DNA from: Coix lacryma-jobi var. lacryma-jobi
Lineage: Eukaryota > Streptophyta > Magnoliopsida > Poales > Poaceae
Length of the DNA stretch: 64,000 nt
Reading direction: 5' to 3'
NCBI GenBank assembly: GCA_009763385.1
Contig: CM019825.1
Span: 5,390,252-5,454,251 of the forward strand
Every line of letters begins with the position of its first letter. Positions within the stretch are counted from its first letter, which is position 1. The notes under the pieces were generated by a model. It was not told the origin of the DNA. It made no database searches and worked only from the letters and a program-made list of their open reading frames with translations. Made by a program: the position numbers and the translations under genes. Below, piece after piece: positions 1-11,800 of this stretch.

Positions 1-752
1 ACTTTTCAACTACAAAGTTGTAGATCACATCTAGGGCTACAATTTTGATATAAAGTTTGTCTTCATTCGAGTTTATATGAAAAAGTTATGAATTTTTTGT
101 TGATATAAAGTTTTCAAATTATCATGTTTAGATTTCTTCATTCGAGTTTATATGAAAAAGTTATGAATTTTTTGCTGATATAAAGTTTTCAAATTATCAT
201 GTTTAGATTTAGATGAGACTCAAAACAAAGTTTAGGGACCAGGAAGACACAACTGACTAATTTTGAGGACCTAAACAAATAATTTGTAAGTTTAAGGACC
301 GGGATGACACAACCGAACAAGTTTGAGGACCTAAACGGTCGATTTACGAGTTTAGGGACCGGGATGACACAACGACACAAGTTTAAGGACAGTAAAGTCC
401 ATCACCGGTCCCTAAACTTGTGTCGTTGTGTCATCCCGGTCCCTAAACTCACAAATCGATCGTTTAGATCCTCAAACTTATTCGGTTGTGTCATCCCAGT
501 CCCTAAACTTGTTCGGTTGTGTCATCCTGGTCTATAAACTTATAAATCACTCATTTAGGTCCTCAAACTTAGTCAGTTATGTCATCCTAGTCCCCTAAAC
601 TTTGTTTTGAGTCTCATCTAGATCTAAACATGGTAATTTTAAAACTTTATATCAACAAATAATTTATAACTTTTTCATATAAACTTAAATAAAGACAAAC
701 TTTATACCAAAATTGTAGCTCTCGATGTGATCTACAACTTTGTAGTTGAAAA
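1..752. mobile_element. Large fold-back (inverted-repeat) element
   Basis: The segment is one long hairpin. The first ~30 bases (actttcaac-type end, then acaaagttgtagatcac) return as reverse complement at about 722-752, and the similarity continues inward to a centre near 398. Each arm carries three spaced copies of a gggaccgggatgacacaac-like motif alternating with a gaggacctaaac-like motif. No coding potential is visible. The left boundary may lie before base 1, so no target duplication can be checked. The family is unassigned; a non-autonomous Mutator-like or fold-back element is the likely class. Confidence 0.6.
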
Positions 753-2097
753 GTTTTTGATTTAAAACTGTTTACCGTCCCAAAATATTGTTGTATGTTT
801 ATAGATTTTGAAATTTAAATTTTAAATTTTTTTTTGGATAATAAATGACTTTAAATAAAAAAATTATCTACAATGTTTTAGATTGCATTGAGAACTATAA
901 CTTTTATATAGATCATGTAAATATTCAAGATTGTTTGATAATTTTAAATTTTATATATTCAAGATCATGTAGTATTCAAGATAATTTTACGGTGTTTTCT
1001 AGAGCGTGAGCGTGAGCATATATATTGGTATGGCTGCACCCAATCCACGTCGCACTCGCACGAATTTGATCCATGCATCCGGTTCGAATGTCGTTCCGTA
1101 TCCACCTGGGAATTCCACGTGAATCATATCGCAAAATTAGGCGTACTTGTTGGACAACAGGCCGGATGCCCAGGCACTACGTATGTATGGTAATGCCCGT
1201 CGTTGCTCAACTCAATCAAATTGAAAAAAAAAAAACACGTACTGTATATGGCAAATTAAACTCTTATTTGTTATACTAGCTAGCTCGTTTCTAAAGCTGG
1301 TTCAAAGTATAGAGAAATTATATATAACTTATAATATTGGAAATCAAACAACCCAACGCGGGGCAACGATTAGTTAGTCCTTGTAAAATTTGACTTTGTT
1401 AGACTGAAACGCATCTTTATACGTACTCATATATAATGGACACGGCGACAGTACAGCCCAAACGTTTTAAATTTTTTTCAACTCTCGAGACTCGTCAATT
1501 CGTCATCGTGAGACTGGGAAATACTAATCCACGCCGGAGAGTGGACGGAGAGGAGGGTAGGCAGGCAGTTATTTCCTCCACATCATCCTCGAAAGGACAC
1601 GTCACAAGTTGACTTTTAAAAAACTACGGACTACACTGTAAAACGAACGGAAGGCGTGCAGACATGAAACTCCCCCAGAATTCAAATTCAAATATCTAGC
1701 GTCACTTTCTCCTTGTTTTGTTCCGATGAACTGGACGGTAGCCAGTAGAGCCTCTCATCACTGTCAGCCGGGCTCTCCATTCTCCGTCCAGAACCCGGCC
1801 AAACGACCATGCATGTCCTTTTCACTTCATCTATCGTGGTTCAGTGGAGATTCGAGGTTCCACAACCAACTGTGCGTTTTGATTGCCGGCGTTTGTGTTT
1901 TTGTCTCTCTCTGTTTTTTCGATCAATTTGCTGGTGTTTTTACCCCCTTTTTTTTTATCAATTTTTCACGGTGTGTGTGTGTAACAGCTTCCCTCCCTTG
2001 ATTGAATTTGAATGGTTCGCAAGCGAGAGAGAAGAGCTACTGTAGGACGGAAGTCTGCATGCGTCCGGTCCTAGAGGACAAGATTGGCAAGGACAAC
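753..2097. other. Intergenic DNA, no gene recognised
   Basis: AT-rich to about 1.0 kb and mixed composition after that. Short frames around 1.07-1.28 and 1.73-2.2 kb are low-complexity or T-rich and lack protein-like composition. I see no promoter, RNA gene or element end that I could defend. Confidence 0.5.
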
Positions 2098-2105
2098 GGT
2101 GTGGA

Positions 2106-2278
2106 CAGTGGCGGATGCAGAACGCAATCAAAGGAGGGGTCTGATCTCTTCTTCTTCCTCTATTTCTTCATATTTTTTTTCTCCACCAATTTTTCTCATA
2201 ATTTTTCCTAATTTTCTATTGACGTATCAGCTATAGGGGGGGTCGGAGCCCACCCAGCCCCCGGTAGATCCGCCCCTG
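2106..2278. mobile_element. hAT-type MITE
   Basis: 173-bp element whose ends are inverted repeats: cagtggcggat at the left and the complement of caggggcggatc at the right. A perfect 8-bp direct repeat, ggtgtgga, flanks it at 2098-2105 and 2279-2286. An 8-bp duplication and ends starting CAG are the hallmarks of the hAT superfamily. It has no coding capacity. Confidence 0.85.
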
Positions 2279-2486
2279 GGTGTGGAAAATGAGCGGACGA
2301 ACGCCTGAGCGCTAGGCTTCTGCAAAACACCAAAGCATGTTGTTGTTGATTGATTAAACCCAGCATTAAGCCATCTCAGTCGTAAATGCGGAGGAACTGA
2401 TTTGTTACCAGGACAATTTCATTAACCTGGAGCCCTGTTTAATTACTTGAGTTATATGTGGACACCAAATAATACTTGTCTTTTTA

Positions 2487-2746
2487 GGCCAATCTCAATG
2501 GTGAAGACTGTCATGTCATATGAAATAAAATGAAAATTTTCATTGAGAGTGAGTTTTATTTTAAAGTTTCATAGACATTAAATTACATGACTCATAGAGA
2601 GTTGGTATTCATGCCAAGAGAGTTTTATTTAGATGAAACTCATTTCTTCTCTCTTCTTAAATACAATGTCATGTCATCAACAATGCTTATGTGACAACCT
2701 ATTTAATGTAAATGAAACTCAAATGAAATTCTCATTGAGATTGGCC
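2487..2746. mobile_element. MITE with ggccaatctcaatg terminal inverted repeats
   Basis: 260-bp non-coding element. The left end ggccaatctcaatg is matched by cattgagattggcc at the right end. Internal sequence is AT-rich and partly self-complementary. A clear target duplication is not visible, so the superfamily is left open (Tourist/PIF-Harbinger-like is plausible). Confidence 0.65.
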
Positions 2747-4988
2747 ACCCGGTTACTAATGGTTCTTCAACTTGTCCTCCCGACCTCTCATCATGTGATT
2801 TTGCCGCAACTGTAGTGGAGTTCCTTGATTTAACAGTCTAATCACATCGCGTATTTTTTTTGGCGAAGTAGACGGACAAAGCAAGGGTTTGTTTTGGTAT
2901 ATCACTGAACTTGTCCTCTAAATAAATAAAAGGATGAAACTACTTTTTTTTCTTTCTTTATTTTATTTCCTCTCTCATATCTCTTTAATTTCTCTCTTCT
3001 TATCCTAACCGCACATGAGGTCCCGAGCATTACTAAATTTTTTTTTCTCTCTCCTTTTCATCATCGTTCGCTCTCCGTCGTCGCTCGGTCGATCTCCACC
3101 GATGCTCTTATGGTCCAACATTAATCCTCTTCAACTGTGTTAGGATCCTTGTGCCGTAGTTTCAAAAAAAAGATCCTTGTGCCCTTTTTGTCCTTCTTGA
3201 TGAGGACATCGCCACGCTGGACACACCGACGTCATGGTCTTCCCTAAGTTGCAATCCGTCTCCAATTCAGCTACCTGGTCACCCTCGGAATTCAGGAGCA
3301 GTCCCGGGTAAAATCAACGTTTCGGACGCATACAGACTCCGTTTTCGACGAACAGATATGCTTGGAAAGATAATTTCATAAGCTAGCCAATGACTTTGGA
3401 ATCACGTCAAAATACGTCAGGAGTCAACAGGAATCGTCGAAACAAGTCAGCGTCCAGAATCTGTCAGGGTGCTGCGACACCGTCTTTTGGTCCGATGGGC
3501 CGTGTATCGTCTTAGAGTCCATTAAGGGGCGCGTCCAGCAGGGGCGACGACCTAAACCTTATAATTAGCCGCTGCCGTCGTCGTTAGGTCTTGAGTTTTG
3601 TTTAGTGTTTAGTTTTCCATCGAGGAACTGAATCGTTCATTGTAACTGTGGCGTCGAATCCTTTTACAGTGATCCAGGGCCCCCGTTCTTGATCTCTTCC
3701 ACTGTGTTGATTAGTTCTTTGGAACCGAGTTCTTAAACCCTCTATTGATATTTGCATAATTCATATTTACAATTTCAGATTGTGTGTTTTTACCTTAGTG
3801 CTTGTGTTCTTCGATTCGCTTGCAGGATTAGCCTTCTTGGCGAGGTCAATCAAGTTGTGCTTGGTTGATAACCAACGAAATCGTGTCTGATTTGAAGCCG
3901 GATCGCCAACGTCGAGATCTCCACCAATCGAATTTACCAGCTACCTCACGGAAGATCAGGCCGTCCCTCGTCACTCCTCCCCGACCGTGATGCAACCCTA
4001 CTGCGCCCCTTCTCCTCTTCATCACGCCCCACGCGGCTCATCTGCCTATTCCGAAACAAAAATGGTCTGGGTCACGCGTTGGCTGGCGAAGTGGGAAGAA
4101 GCTGGATATTTCAACTCCGATCCATTGATGATAGAGGTGTTTGAGAACGCGATTTTGAGAGCTCCAGCCGAGGAGCACTTTTCTTATGACCTGTTTGGCA
4201 GAGAAAGGCACAAAGCAACAAAAAAAAGTTATCAAGAATCTTTACCAAAGGAGTCTATAAATAAAACAAAACCAAATTTATTGTCATGATATGTATCACC
4301 TTTTAAATGGTGACTACGACAGTTACATTTGTCTACATATGTGTTAATAAAAGAAAAGTGCACAACCATAGTTGCTAATCTCGAAAAAAAAATCGATGAA
4401 AACTACCCTCATTAACACAGCAATGGAGTTCTGTCGTAGATTCATGACGTGTCTATATACGTAAACATACCTGTAGATTGATGCAAAAACTCAAAAGCAA
4501 CGGTTGCAAAGGAAAAAAAAAATACTTCGCTCTAAATTTAGGGTGAGTACGTACATTTTGATGTTGGCTCTTCGTTCGGACACATGTACAGTGAATATGC
4601 ACCGGCTGTCCAGTCCCACCGAATTTCTTCCGGCTGCCACTGGGCAGTGGGGCATACCTCCCGCTAGCGACTACCCGTGTGCACGACGGCGCGGCCGCGG
4701 CGGCGTCGCCCCTCTCGAGTCTTTGATGAGTGCCGCCAGTGCGTGCCGTGTGCCTGCCCTGTCTCTCGCTTCGCACTCGGCGGTGTTTGAATCATTCCAC
4801 TTTCCAGTCTCCTCTCCCCCTTCCCCTTCTTCTCTCCTTCATTCACTTCTCCTCCCCTTCCGATTTTTCTTAACTCCCCGAGCCCCTAAAATCACGCACC
4901 CAGAGACGGGAGAGAGCGGAGCGGAGGGGCAGAGGCCGCGCCCGCACCCCAAACCCAAACCCTAGCCACACACGACGCAACGCCGCCG
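2747..4988. other. Intergenic DNA with a probable old retrotransposon remnant; upstream region of the PP2C gene
   Basis: About 3.3-3.97 kb reads like the end of an LTR plus leader of an old gypsy-type element: a GC-rich block near 3540, then a T-rich stretch, then a block containing gcttgcaggattag. This is recognised only by style, with no paired LTR. From about 4.45 kb the composition becomes GC-rich. A CT-rich tract at 4800-4880 resembles a grass 5' leader just before the PP2C start. No TATA box was convincing. Confidence 0.35.
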
Positions 4989-7771
4989 ATGGGGTGCGCG
5001 CAGGGCAAGTGCTGCCTGCCGCGGCACCCGCGGAGGGGCTCCTCCTCCGCCGCCGACCTCGGCGGCGGCGGGCGCGGGGGCGCCACGCTCGGCCGCGCCG
5101 CGGTGCCCGGGGCCGGGCTGGTGCTGGAGTACGCCGCGCTGGCCGTGGCGGGGCTCTACCCGGACTCCCCGGCCCGGGAGTCCCAGGACGCGCACCTCGT
5201 CGCCACGCGCTTCGCGGGGGACCCGGACCTCCACCTCTTCGCCGTCTTCGACGGCCACGGCGTCGCCGGCACCGCCTGCGCCGGGTTCGCGCGGGACGCG
5301 CTCCCGCGCCTCCTCCTCCTCGCGTCCCCCTCCCTCGCCTCCGCCGCCGCCGCCGACCCCGCCGCCGCGTTCCGCGAGGCCATGCTGGCCGCCAACGCCG
5401 AGATGCACGCCGCGCCCGGGGTCGACGACTCCATGAGCGGCACCACCGCCGTGGCCGCCCTCGTCGCCGGCGGCGCGCTCCACGTCGCCAACGTCGGCGA
5501 CTCCCGCGCCGTCGCCGGGGTCTGGCGCGCCGGCCGCCTCGTCGCCGAGGACCTCTCCTGGGACCAGACCCCGTTCCGCGCAGACGAGCGCGCGCGCGTC
5601 AAGGCCTGCGGCGCCCGGGTCATGTCCGTCGAGCAGGTCGAGGGCATGCGCGACCCGGAGGCCGAGGGCTGGGCGCCCGACGAGGGGGACCCGCCCCGCG
5701 TCTGGGCGCGCGACGGCCTCTACCCCGGCACCGCCTTCACGAGAAGCCTCGGCGACTTCGCCGCCGAGGCCGTCGGGGTCGTCGCGGAGCCGGAGGTTAA
5801 GAGCGTCGAGATCACTCCATCGCACCTTTTCTTCGTTGTCGCCAGCGATGGCGTCTTCGAGTTCCTCTCCAGCCAGGAAGTTGTTGACAGGGTACCTGCT
5901 TCATTCTCTGCTCTATTTTCCTTTCCTTTTCCTGTTTGTTTCCGACCAACTTCAGTTATAATTCCAGTCTGCATATCGTGGTCTACGGAATAGACAGGTG
6001 TCTAGTGTGTGGGAGAGTTGGCTGCGACATTCTACCTTGATTACTACTACCAAGGACTATAGTAATCACACGTGTTTGTGGATTTCATCCAACCAACTAC
6101 AGCCTTGGTATAGAGCTTTAAGCTATTTATTATGTGAAAGGAATCACTGTATGATTGAGAGGTACTCCTATGAAACTAGCTGATTGCCCAGAACGATAGC
6201 AGTAGAACATCTATGTTTGGATAATCATAAGTCGACTTTCTGCATAGTGCGAAATGATTTCAGATGAGTTTTGTGCGTGCTATTAGGAATAGGATAAAGA
6301 TGGAGTTCAATGGTCGTAAATGACTTGACATTTTACCTACACGTACAGTATAGTGCCCAACTTTAATTTAGCTTGCTGCAAACATAAACAACACAAAAGG
6401 ACCTCCCGTTTTGACTTTAACTCTTCTTTTTCTTCCTTGTATACTATAAAGGACTCCATCGGTCAAGTTTCTTTTCTCAGAAAGTTGAAACTGCAGGATG
6501 GTGTAATGATTATGGAATAGTGAGGGTTACAAGGTCGATGGTTGTCATTATGAAAGCTCGCTTGCTCTTCCTCCGTCCTCTCTCTCTCTCTCTGTCTGTG
6601 AATAAAGTTCTGCCGCAGTGGAGGTAACTTTATGTAGTAGTAGGAGTGTAGAACAATAGACTAGCATTTCGGTTGTGATGTAAAATTGACTAATCACAAG
6701 TGTGAAGAAAAATGGAAGGACAAGCTAGGTAAATGGTTTCAAGGACAAAGTAAACTTTCCTAAAGTACTACTGGTAAAAAGGAATGCTGGCCATCTTGTT
6801 GGTCGCAACTGATATCATATCACTTCAGGTTGGACTGATGATTGATGAATTACTAGGCCTGTACCTGCTTTTTTGTCAATTTTATTTTGATTAGGCCCAA
6901 TCATGATATGCAGTTAACAATGTATGGTCCCCTCTTCATAACCTCCTACTTTTCCACCCCAGCATTTCACACAGTTTTGAAACAGTGTTTACTTATATAA
7001 TGAAACCAGGCTGCTAACAGCTGTTTTCCGTTCTCATGCTTTTTGATGTATATTATTCTGTCCTGTGGTATGAGTCTGTTATTTATGCCATTCTTGGAGC
7101 AATAAAAAATTCCTTATTTTACCACTACTGCTGTAACTTGTTGGTAATGAACCAATTATAATATGTGGGTGCGTTTTCTTGCTTGGCTTTCTCTGTGTCT
7201 CTAATTCTAAACTCTTTCTCCATTCCTACAGGTTGCTATGTATCAAGATCCTCGAGATGCCTGCTCAGCAATTGCTGCAGAGTCATACAAACTATGGCTG
7301 GAGCACGAAAACAGGACAGATGATATAACAATAATCATCGTGCATATCCGAGACATGGAAAATGTAGGTGCACCAAAATTTTAAATGCTGCACGCATAAA
7401 GAGAACTTATTCAGTGACTTGCAGAAAATTTATTGTTCTTTCCAAAATTTACTCAGTCAGGTCCTGCAGGGAGTGACAAAGCGGACTACAGTAGCGTCGG
7501 AGCATCAATAGCTGTGCACACAATACAGTCAGAGCTACCTGTATTTGTACAATCAGAAGCAAGTCACATGAACAGATCTGCTGCTACCGAAATGCAATCA
7601 CCGTCTTCTGACTCTCTAAGAGAACGAAGCCTCTCATGTGTTGCTCCTTCTCCTACGCACCCTTTGCTGATACATGGCAGAACATCAGATGCTTTCAAGC
7701 CTGTACAAAGTGAGCAGCTAGCTGCCTCACAACCGGTACAAACTTGGCATGAAATGGATGGGGGGTACTGA
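4989..7771 (+). CDS. Protein phosphatase 2C, membrane-anchored PP2C35-like type
   Basis: Metal-dependent serine/threonine phosphatase (PPM/PP2C family). Exons 4989-5891, 7232-7363 and 7457-7771 join in frame to 449 residues with GT donors and AG acceptors. Family motifs are in order: FDGHG (residues 87-91), SGTTA (150-154), [24 protein letters not shown], and [10 protein letters not shown] in exon 2, which completes the catalytic fold. The N-terminus MGCAQGKCC offers Gly2 for myristoylation and nearby cysteines for palmitoylation, so attachment to a membrane is inferred. Exon 1 is very GC-rich, as is usual in grasses. Exon 3 adds a serine-rich tail of about 105 residues beyond the catalytic domain. 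It ends at a TGA right after six G's, and a different frame stays open downstream (see 7772-8228). The gene converges on the SAC3-type gene. The exon 3 acceptor was chosen because it alone keeps the tail frame open; the catalytic part is firm and the tail less so. Confidence 0.85.
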
Positions 7772-8228
7772 GCTGGAGTGGTCTATTCCGCAAAGCATCC
7801 CTCCATCCTCCTGCTGAAAGTGGAGGTAAATCTACCGATCTTCTAAATCCTTGCTGATGAAGGAGAAATTGCAAACTATGTCACATAAGTTTGCTCATTC
7901 TATCGCAGTATGCAAGTTGAATGACAAAACAAGGCCTCACAATAACCAACCGCCATCCTCCGTAAGATCTTGCCTTAGAAAAACCCTAATTTTTTCTGTC
8001 AGATTTTTGGAGGAACCATTATTGAGAGGCTGTTGTCTTTTGCAGGGAGCTACTAACCGTACCATGGATGTGATGTTTGCCAGCAGCAAATCTCGTGTTT
8101 TGGTAGAGCACCTGCTGCTGCCGACGATGCACCATGGGCTGATTGGTTGGCGATGGGCGCCACCAGAAGCGCTTCCTAATGGATATTCTCCGTTTGATTT
8201 GTACTTTGTTAACTTTCGCAAGATATAA
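7772..8228 (+). other. Probable former C-terminal coding exons of the PP2C, now 3' untranslated
   Basis: One base out of frame from the PP2C stop codon, an open frame runs to a GT donor at 7826. It continues through a clean exon 7909-7961 (AG before, GTAAG after) and then from an AG acceptor at 8046 to a TAA at 8226-8228. Phases match at both junctions, which chance would rarely give. Together they could have encoded about 100 further residues. Whether this is a true mutation, a sequencing error in the G run or an untranslated spliced 3' region cannot be decided here. Confidence 0.45.
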
Positions 8229-8868
8229 ATTAATTGAAGTTTTTTTTGTGACTTAAATTAATTGAAGTTGATGCCTGTCGTGGTATGACTTGAGACGCAA
8301 CCGTTCAATGCCATCCTGCCACAGAATTAGGGATGTGGAATTGAAATTTCTGTGCCGTGCAGAACAGATCAGCTGGGTGCCTTTTATAAGCAAAAACGAA
8401 TATGGGTCGCTGTTTTTTTTGTGCCTTTTATGATCAAGAAACGTTGCTTATTGATGCAAACACGTTGTTTACTTTATTCCGTTGTCATGCAATTTTTAGC
8501 TGCCACTAGGTAATAATGTGAATTTGGACAGTCTGGTGTTCTTATTTACCTGGACCGTACGGCCTGAAAACGAAAAAAAGTGTGCTACGCAGGTGCACGT
8601 AGCCATGACACAATCGTACGTCAGTGGTTCTATATCCAAGTACTCTCAAGAAACAATCATGTAGCGGCGTAGCCATGACACAAGTTACTTTAGTGCAAGC
8701 AGGTGCTTGACGAACTATTGACAAAATGATTCGAGATGGGAAAAAAAGGTGATTCTATATTTCGTTCCTGCCCAAAAGAATGACGTTAACTTGGCAGTTA
8801 GTTTTTACAAGTTACAACAAATGTGGAAGGATGGTGTAATGTAACCCTTCCAGCCTTCTTCTACGGGC
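8229..8868. other. Convergent intergenic spacer (3' ends of PP2C and SAC3B-type genes)
   Basis: No gene is seen. The spacer should hold the polyadenylation regions of both convergent genes. A 16-base phrase containing gtagccatgacacaa occurs twice (about 8600 and 8668). Confidence 0.6.
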
Positions 8869-11800
8869 TCAAAAGTATATGGAAAGTGTCTCATCGATCC
8901 TGTCCTGCAGCTTGGTGCACTGCTCCAGTAGCCGGGCAAGCTTGTCGTCCCTCTCGAGTGGCACCAGCTCCCCAAGCTCCAGTCTTCTTGGTCTGTACAT
9001 TTCATTGACTCCACGTGCGCCGTTTGCCACGACGTTGGTGTCAGTAGGTGCCTGAGGTTCTTCATGAACCTGCACAGGCAGTCGTGACGGCAGAGGAGTT
9101 ACAGGCTGCACATCAACAACATCGAGATCACAACTGATCTCGATGATTTCGTCTAGTGTGATGTCGGTTGAAACAGCAGGCATCATGATGTGATCCTCCA
9201 AAATGGCCACATCATCACTGGTGGTATTGTTAGCAGTAAGCCCTTGCGTGGTGGTACCATTAGAGCCAGCTGATGCACGAGCCTGACAGAGGTGCTGAGT
9301 CAAAACATAAGCTTCTGCGAACTCTCCAGTAGAAAGCTTTGCTAGCCTCCAGTTGTAAATACGCCGGAAGATAGCCACCCATCTGGGAGCAAGATAGTAA
9401 GATGAATCTTGTAGTTCAAGGCCAACACATTTCTGCACCATAATATTCACTTCAGTGTCCACCTGGGTTTCATCTAACAACCGGACTGATTCAGTCAAAT
9501 ATCTCGCCAAACACTCCTGAAGTAACTTCTTCTGATCTTGGATCTGCTTGCCCATGTGAGAACCATGGTTTAGCCAAGATAGATCATAACTGAACTCTGG
9601 AATCTTGCAACTATTAATGGCTGCAAGCAGCCGCTGGATCCTTGATGTTGAAGACCATCCAATGCTAGGCAAGAACATTTCTGCACATTTCCTCTCATTG
9701 CTTGTTCTCTCCAGAAGATCAATCTCAGGAGGTGGCCAATGGCCAGATTTTGCACGTGCCGCAGCCAAAATCTCTTCTGCAAGTTGATTGACAGCATTGT
9801 TGAATACTGAAATGCAATCCCCAGGGCTAGCTCCAGGTGCAACATGAGCGTTAAGCAGCTCAAGTTGTGGATTCAAGTAGTCCAGAAGCAACTCATGGGT
9901 CTTCACAAGAGTGACATCAGGCTGCCTTGGCAAACTACTTATCAGCCACTTCAGGCCCTTACGCAGTTTGTCATCATCAAAGAAACCATTGGCATGGTCT
10001 TCTGTGTAGTTTTCAACAAGAAAAATAACCAAACACGAACCAATCTTTCCTCTACTAAGACCACTGAGGCCAAGCCTTTCGATGATATACTTTGACGCAT
10101 AGTCATATCCTTCATTATATGTATCACCACTAAAAATCAAAAGAGGAAGATTGGATTCATCTGGTATGTGGGCTAAAAGACTGTTAAACCGTTCCTTCTG
10201 CATTTCCCATGAAATGGTTTCAGACACTACAAATACTATACAGCTTGTACTGTTAGCAATATCATTATCAATAACTTGTTGATCACTGGTCCTAACAACA
10301 GACAAACAACATTTGTTTGGAAAACTGGTCCACTCTGTCCAAATTGATAAGCCTGCTGAAGAAACAACCAATCCACTATCTTCAATTCCATAACCCAAAA
10401 GCTTTCTAAGTAACCATTTTGAGGCAAAACTGTTGGTCTGGGATTCCATAGCACCTGGTGGGACAAGTACAAGCAACTTACAGCAGAGGCATCTAGCATT
10501 AGGGTTATTTTCATTTAGAATGGGACCAGATAACTCGGAAACATTTAGCCGTGACCAGGACCTTTGCTTTCTTGCTTGTCTTTCTTTAAAGGCATGGCCA
10601 ATATCTAGTTCTTCAACTGCTAGCTTAGGTACCTTCATAGTACACAAGTCTCAAATCATTATCGATTTTTAACAACACTGGAAAAAAATTACTAAAACAA
10701 CATTTCACACAGAAATTTCACCAAAATTCAATGATTTATCAATTAATAGGGGATTAGGGGTACACAGTTTCATACAATAAAATCTTTATCTTGCAGAAAG
10801 TGATATTATAACACAGCGAGACAAGAATAGAAAAGTGATGCCTCAATTTACTGATACTGGAAAAAAAACTATAACATGTCTTACCATTGTACTTTTATGA
10901 ACTGGTGGGCCAAGTGATAGAGAACACAATGCTGCAACAGCAAGAGCATTCTTCTGCTCCCTAATTAATCGCTTGTCTGCAGCACGCTGCCTCCATGTCC
11001 TGAAACACCATAATAGGAATCAAACTTCTATAAGTTACCACCAAAGTTCTACTGATGGGAGCATAAAAGGATAGGACAAGGATAAAAGAACAACCTCAGT
11101 ATTGCTTTCAGGTTTTCATCAGAAATTTGTTTCTTGGGGAGCGTAACAATTGGTGGTAACCAATCATCATTTGCACTGTTACTAATACTAGGATCCTCAT
11201 AATCAGACAAAGGGGAGGTAATAGGTGATCCAGGTTCAATAACCATAACTTCACGATCTGGCGGAGTTCCCTCATCCATATCTGTACCGATGCCAGAAAC
11301 ATGCACCCTGAAGTCATCTTCCTCTCCATACATATTGGAGTAATCTAAAGACACACTATCTGCAAAAGGATGAGAAACAATTGGCTCCGCCAGAGCATTG
11401 ACGTTTTGCTGCGTGTTAGCTTGTGGCAACAGTATGTCTGTTTGCATCTCAACCTTTTGAGGGATCTCAGCAACACCACTATCCTGGCCTTGAGCTATAC
11501 GATCATTAGCCAACTTGGTCTTGCCTTCGGTTTTTGGTGAAGCTACTTTTGGTGTTTTTGAGAGTATGTCCCTTTTGCCAGTACGTGGAGAAGCAGCAGT
11601 AGGAAAAGATGAAAACCTATCTTTTCTACCATCAGATGGGGAGAGAGGCTTTGGATGTGTTGAAGTGAATAGTTTATTGGCTGCTTCTGGAGAGATAGGA
11701 TCTGAAAACAGTGAGCTAATCTGTCTGTCAGGAGTGGTTGAAACAGGCCCAGGAAATAATGGATCCAAATCCCTTCTGCCATCAGGAGGAATCGCATGAG

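Noticed and set aside
3987..4289. 100-codon frame before the PP2C gene
   Set aside because: No recognisable domain, no splice or promoter support, and it abuts a probable retrotransposon remnant.
4962..5825. Long open frame antisense to PP2C exon 1 (and another in the third frame)
   Set aside because: Composition artefact of the ~75-80% GC exon; Gly/Arg/Val-rich with no domain, while the sense frame has all PP2C motifs.
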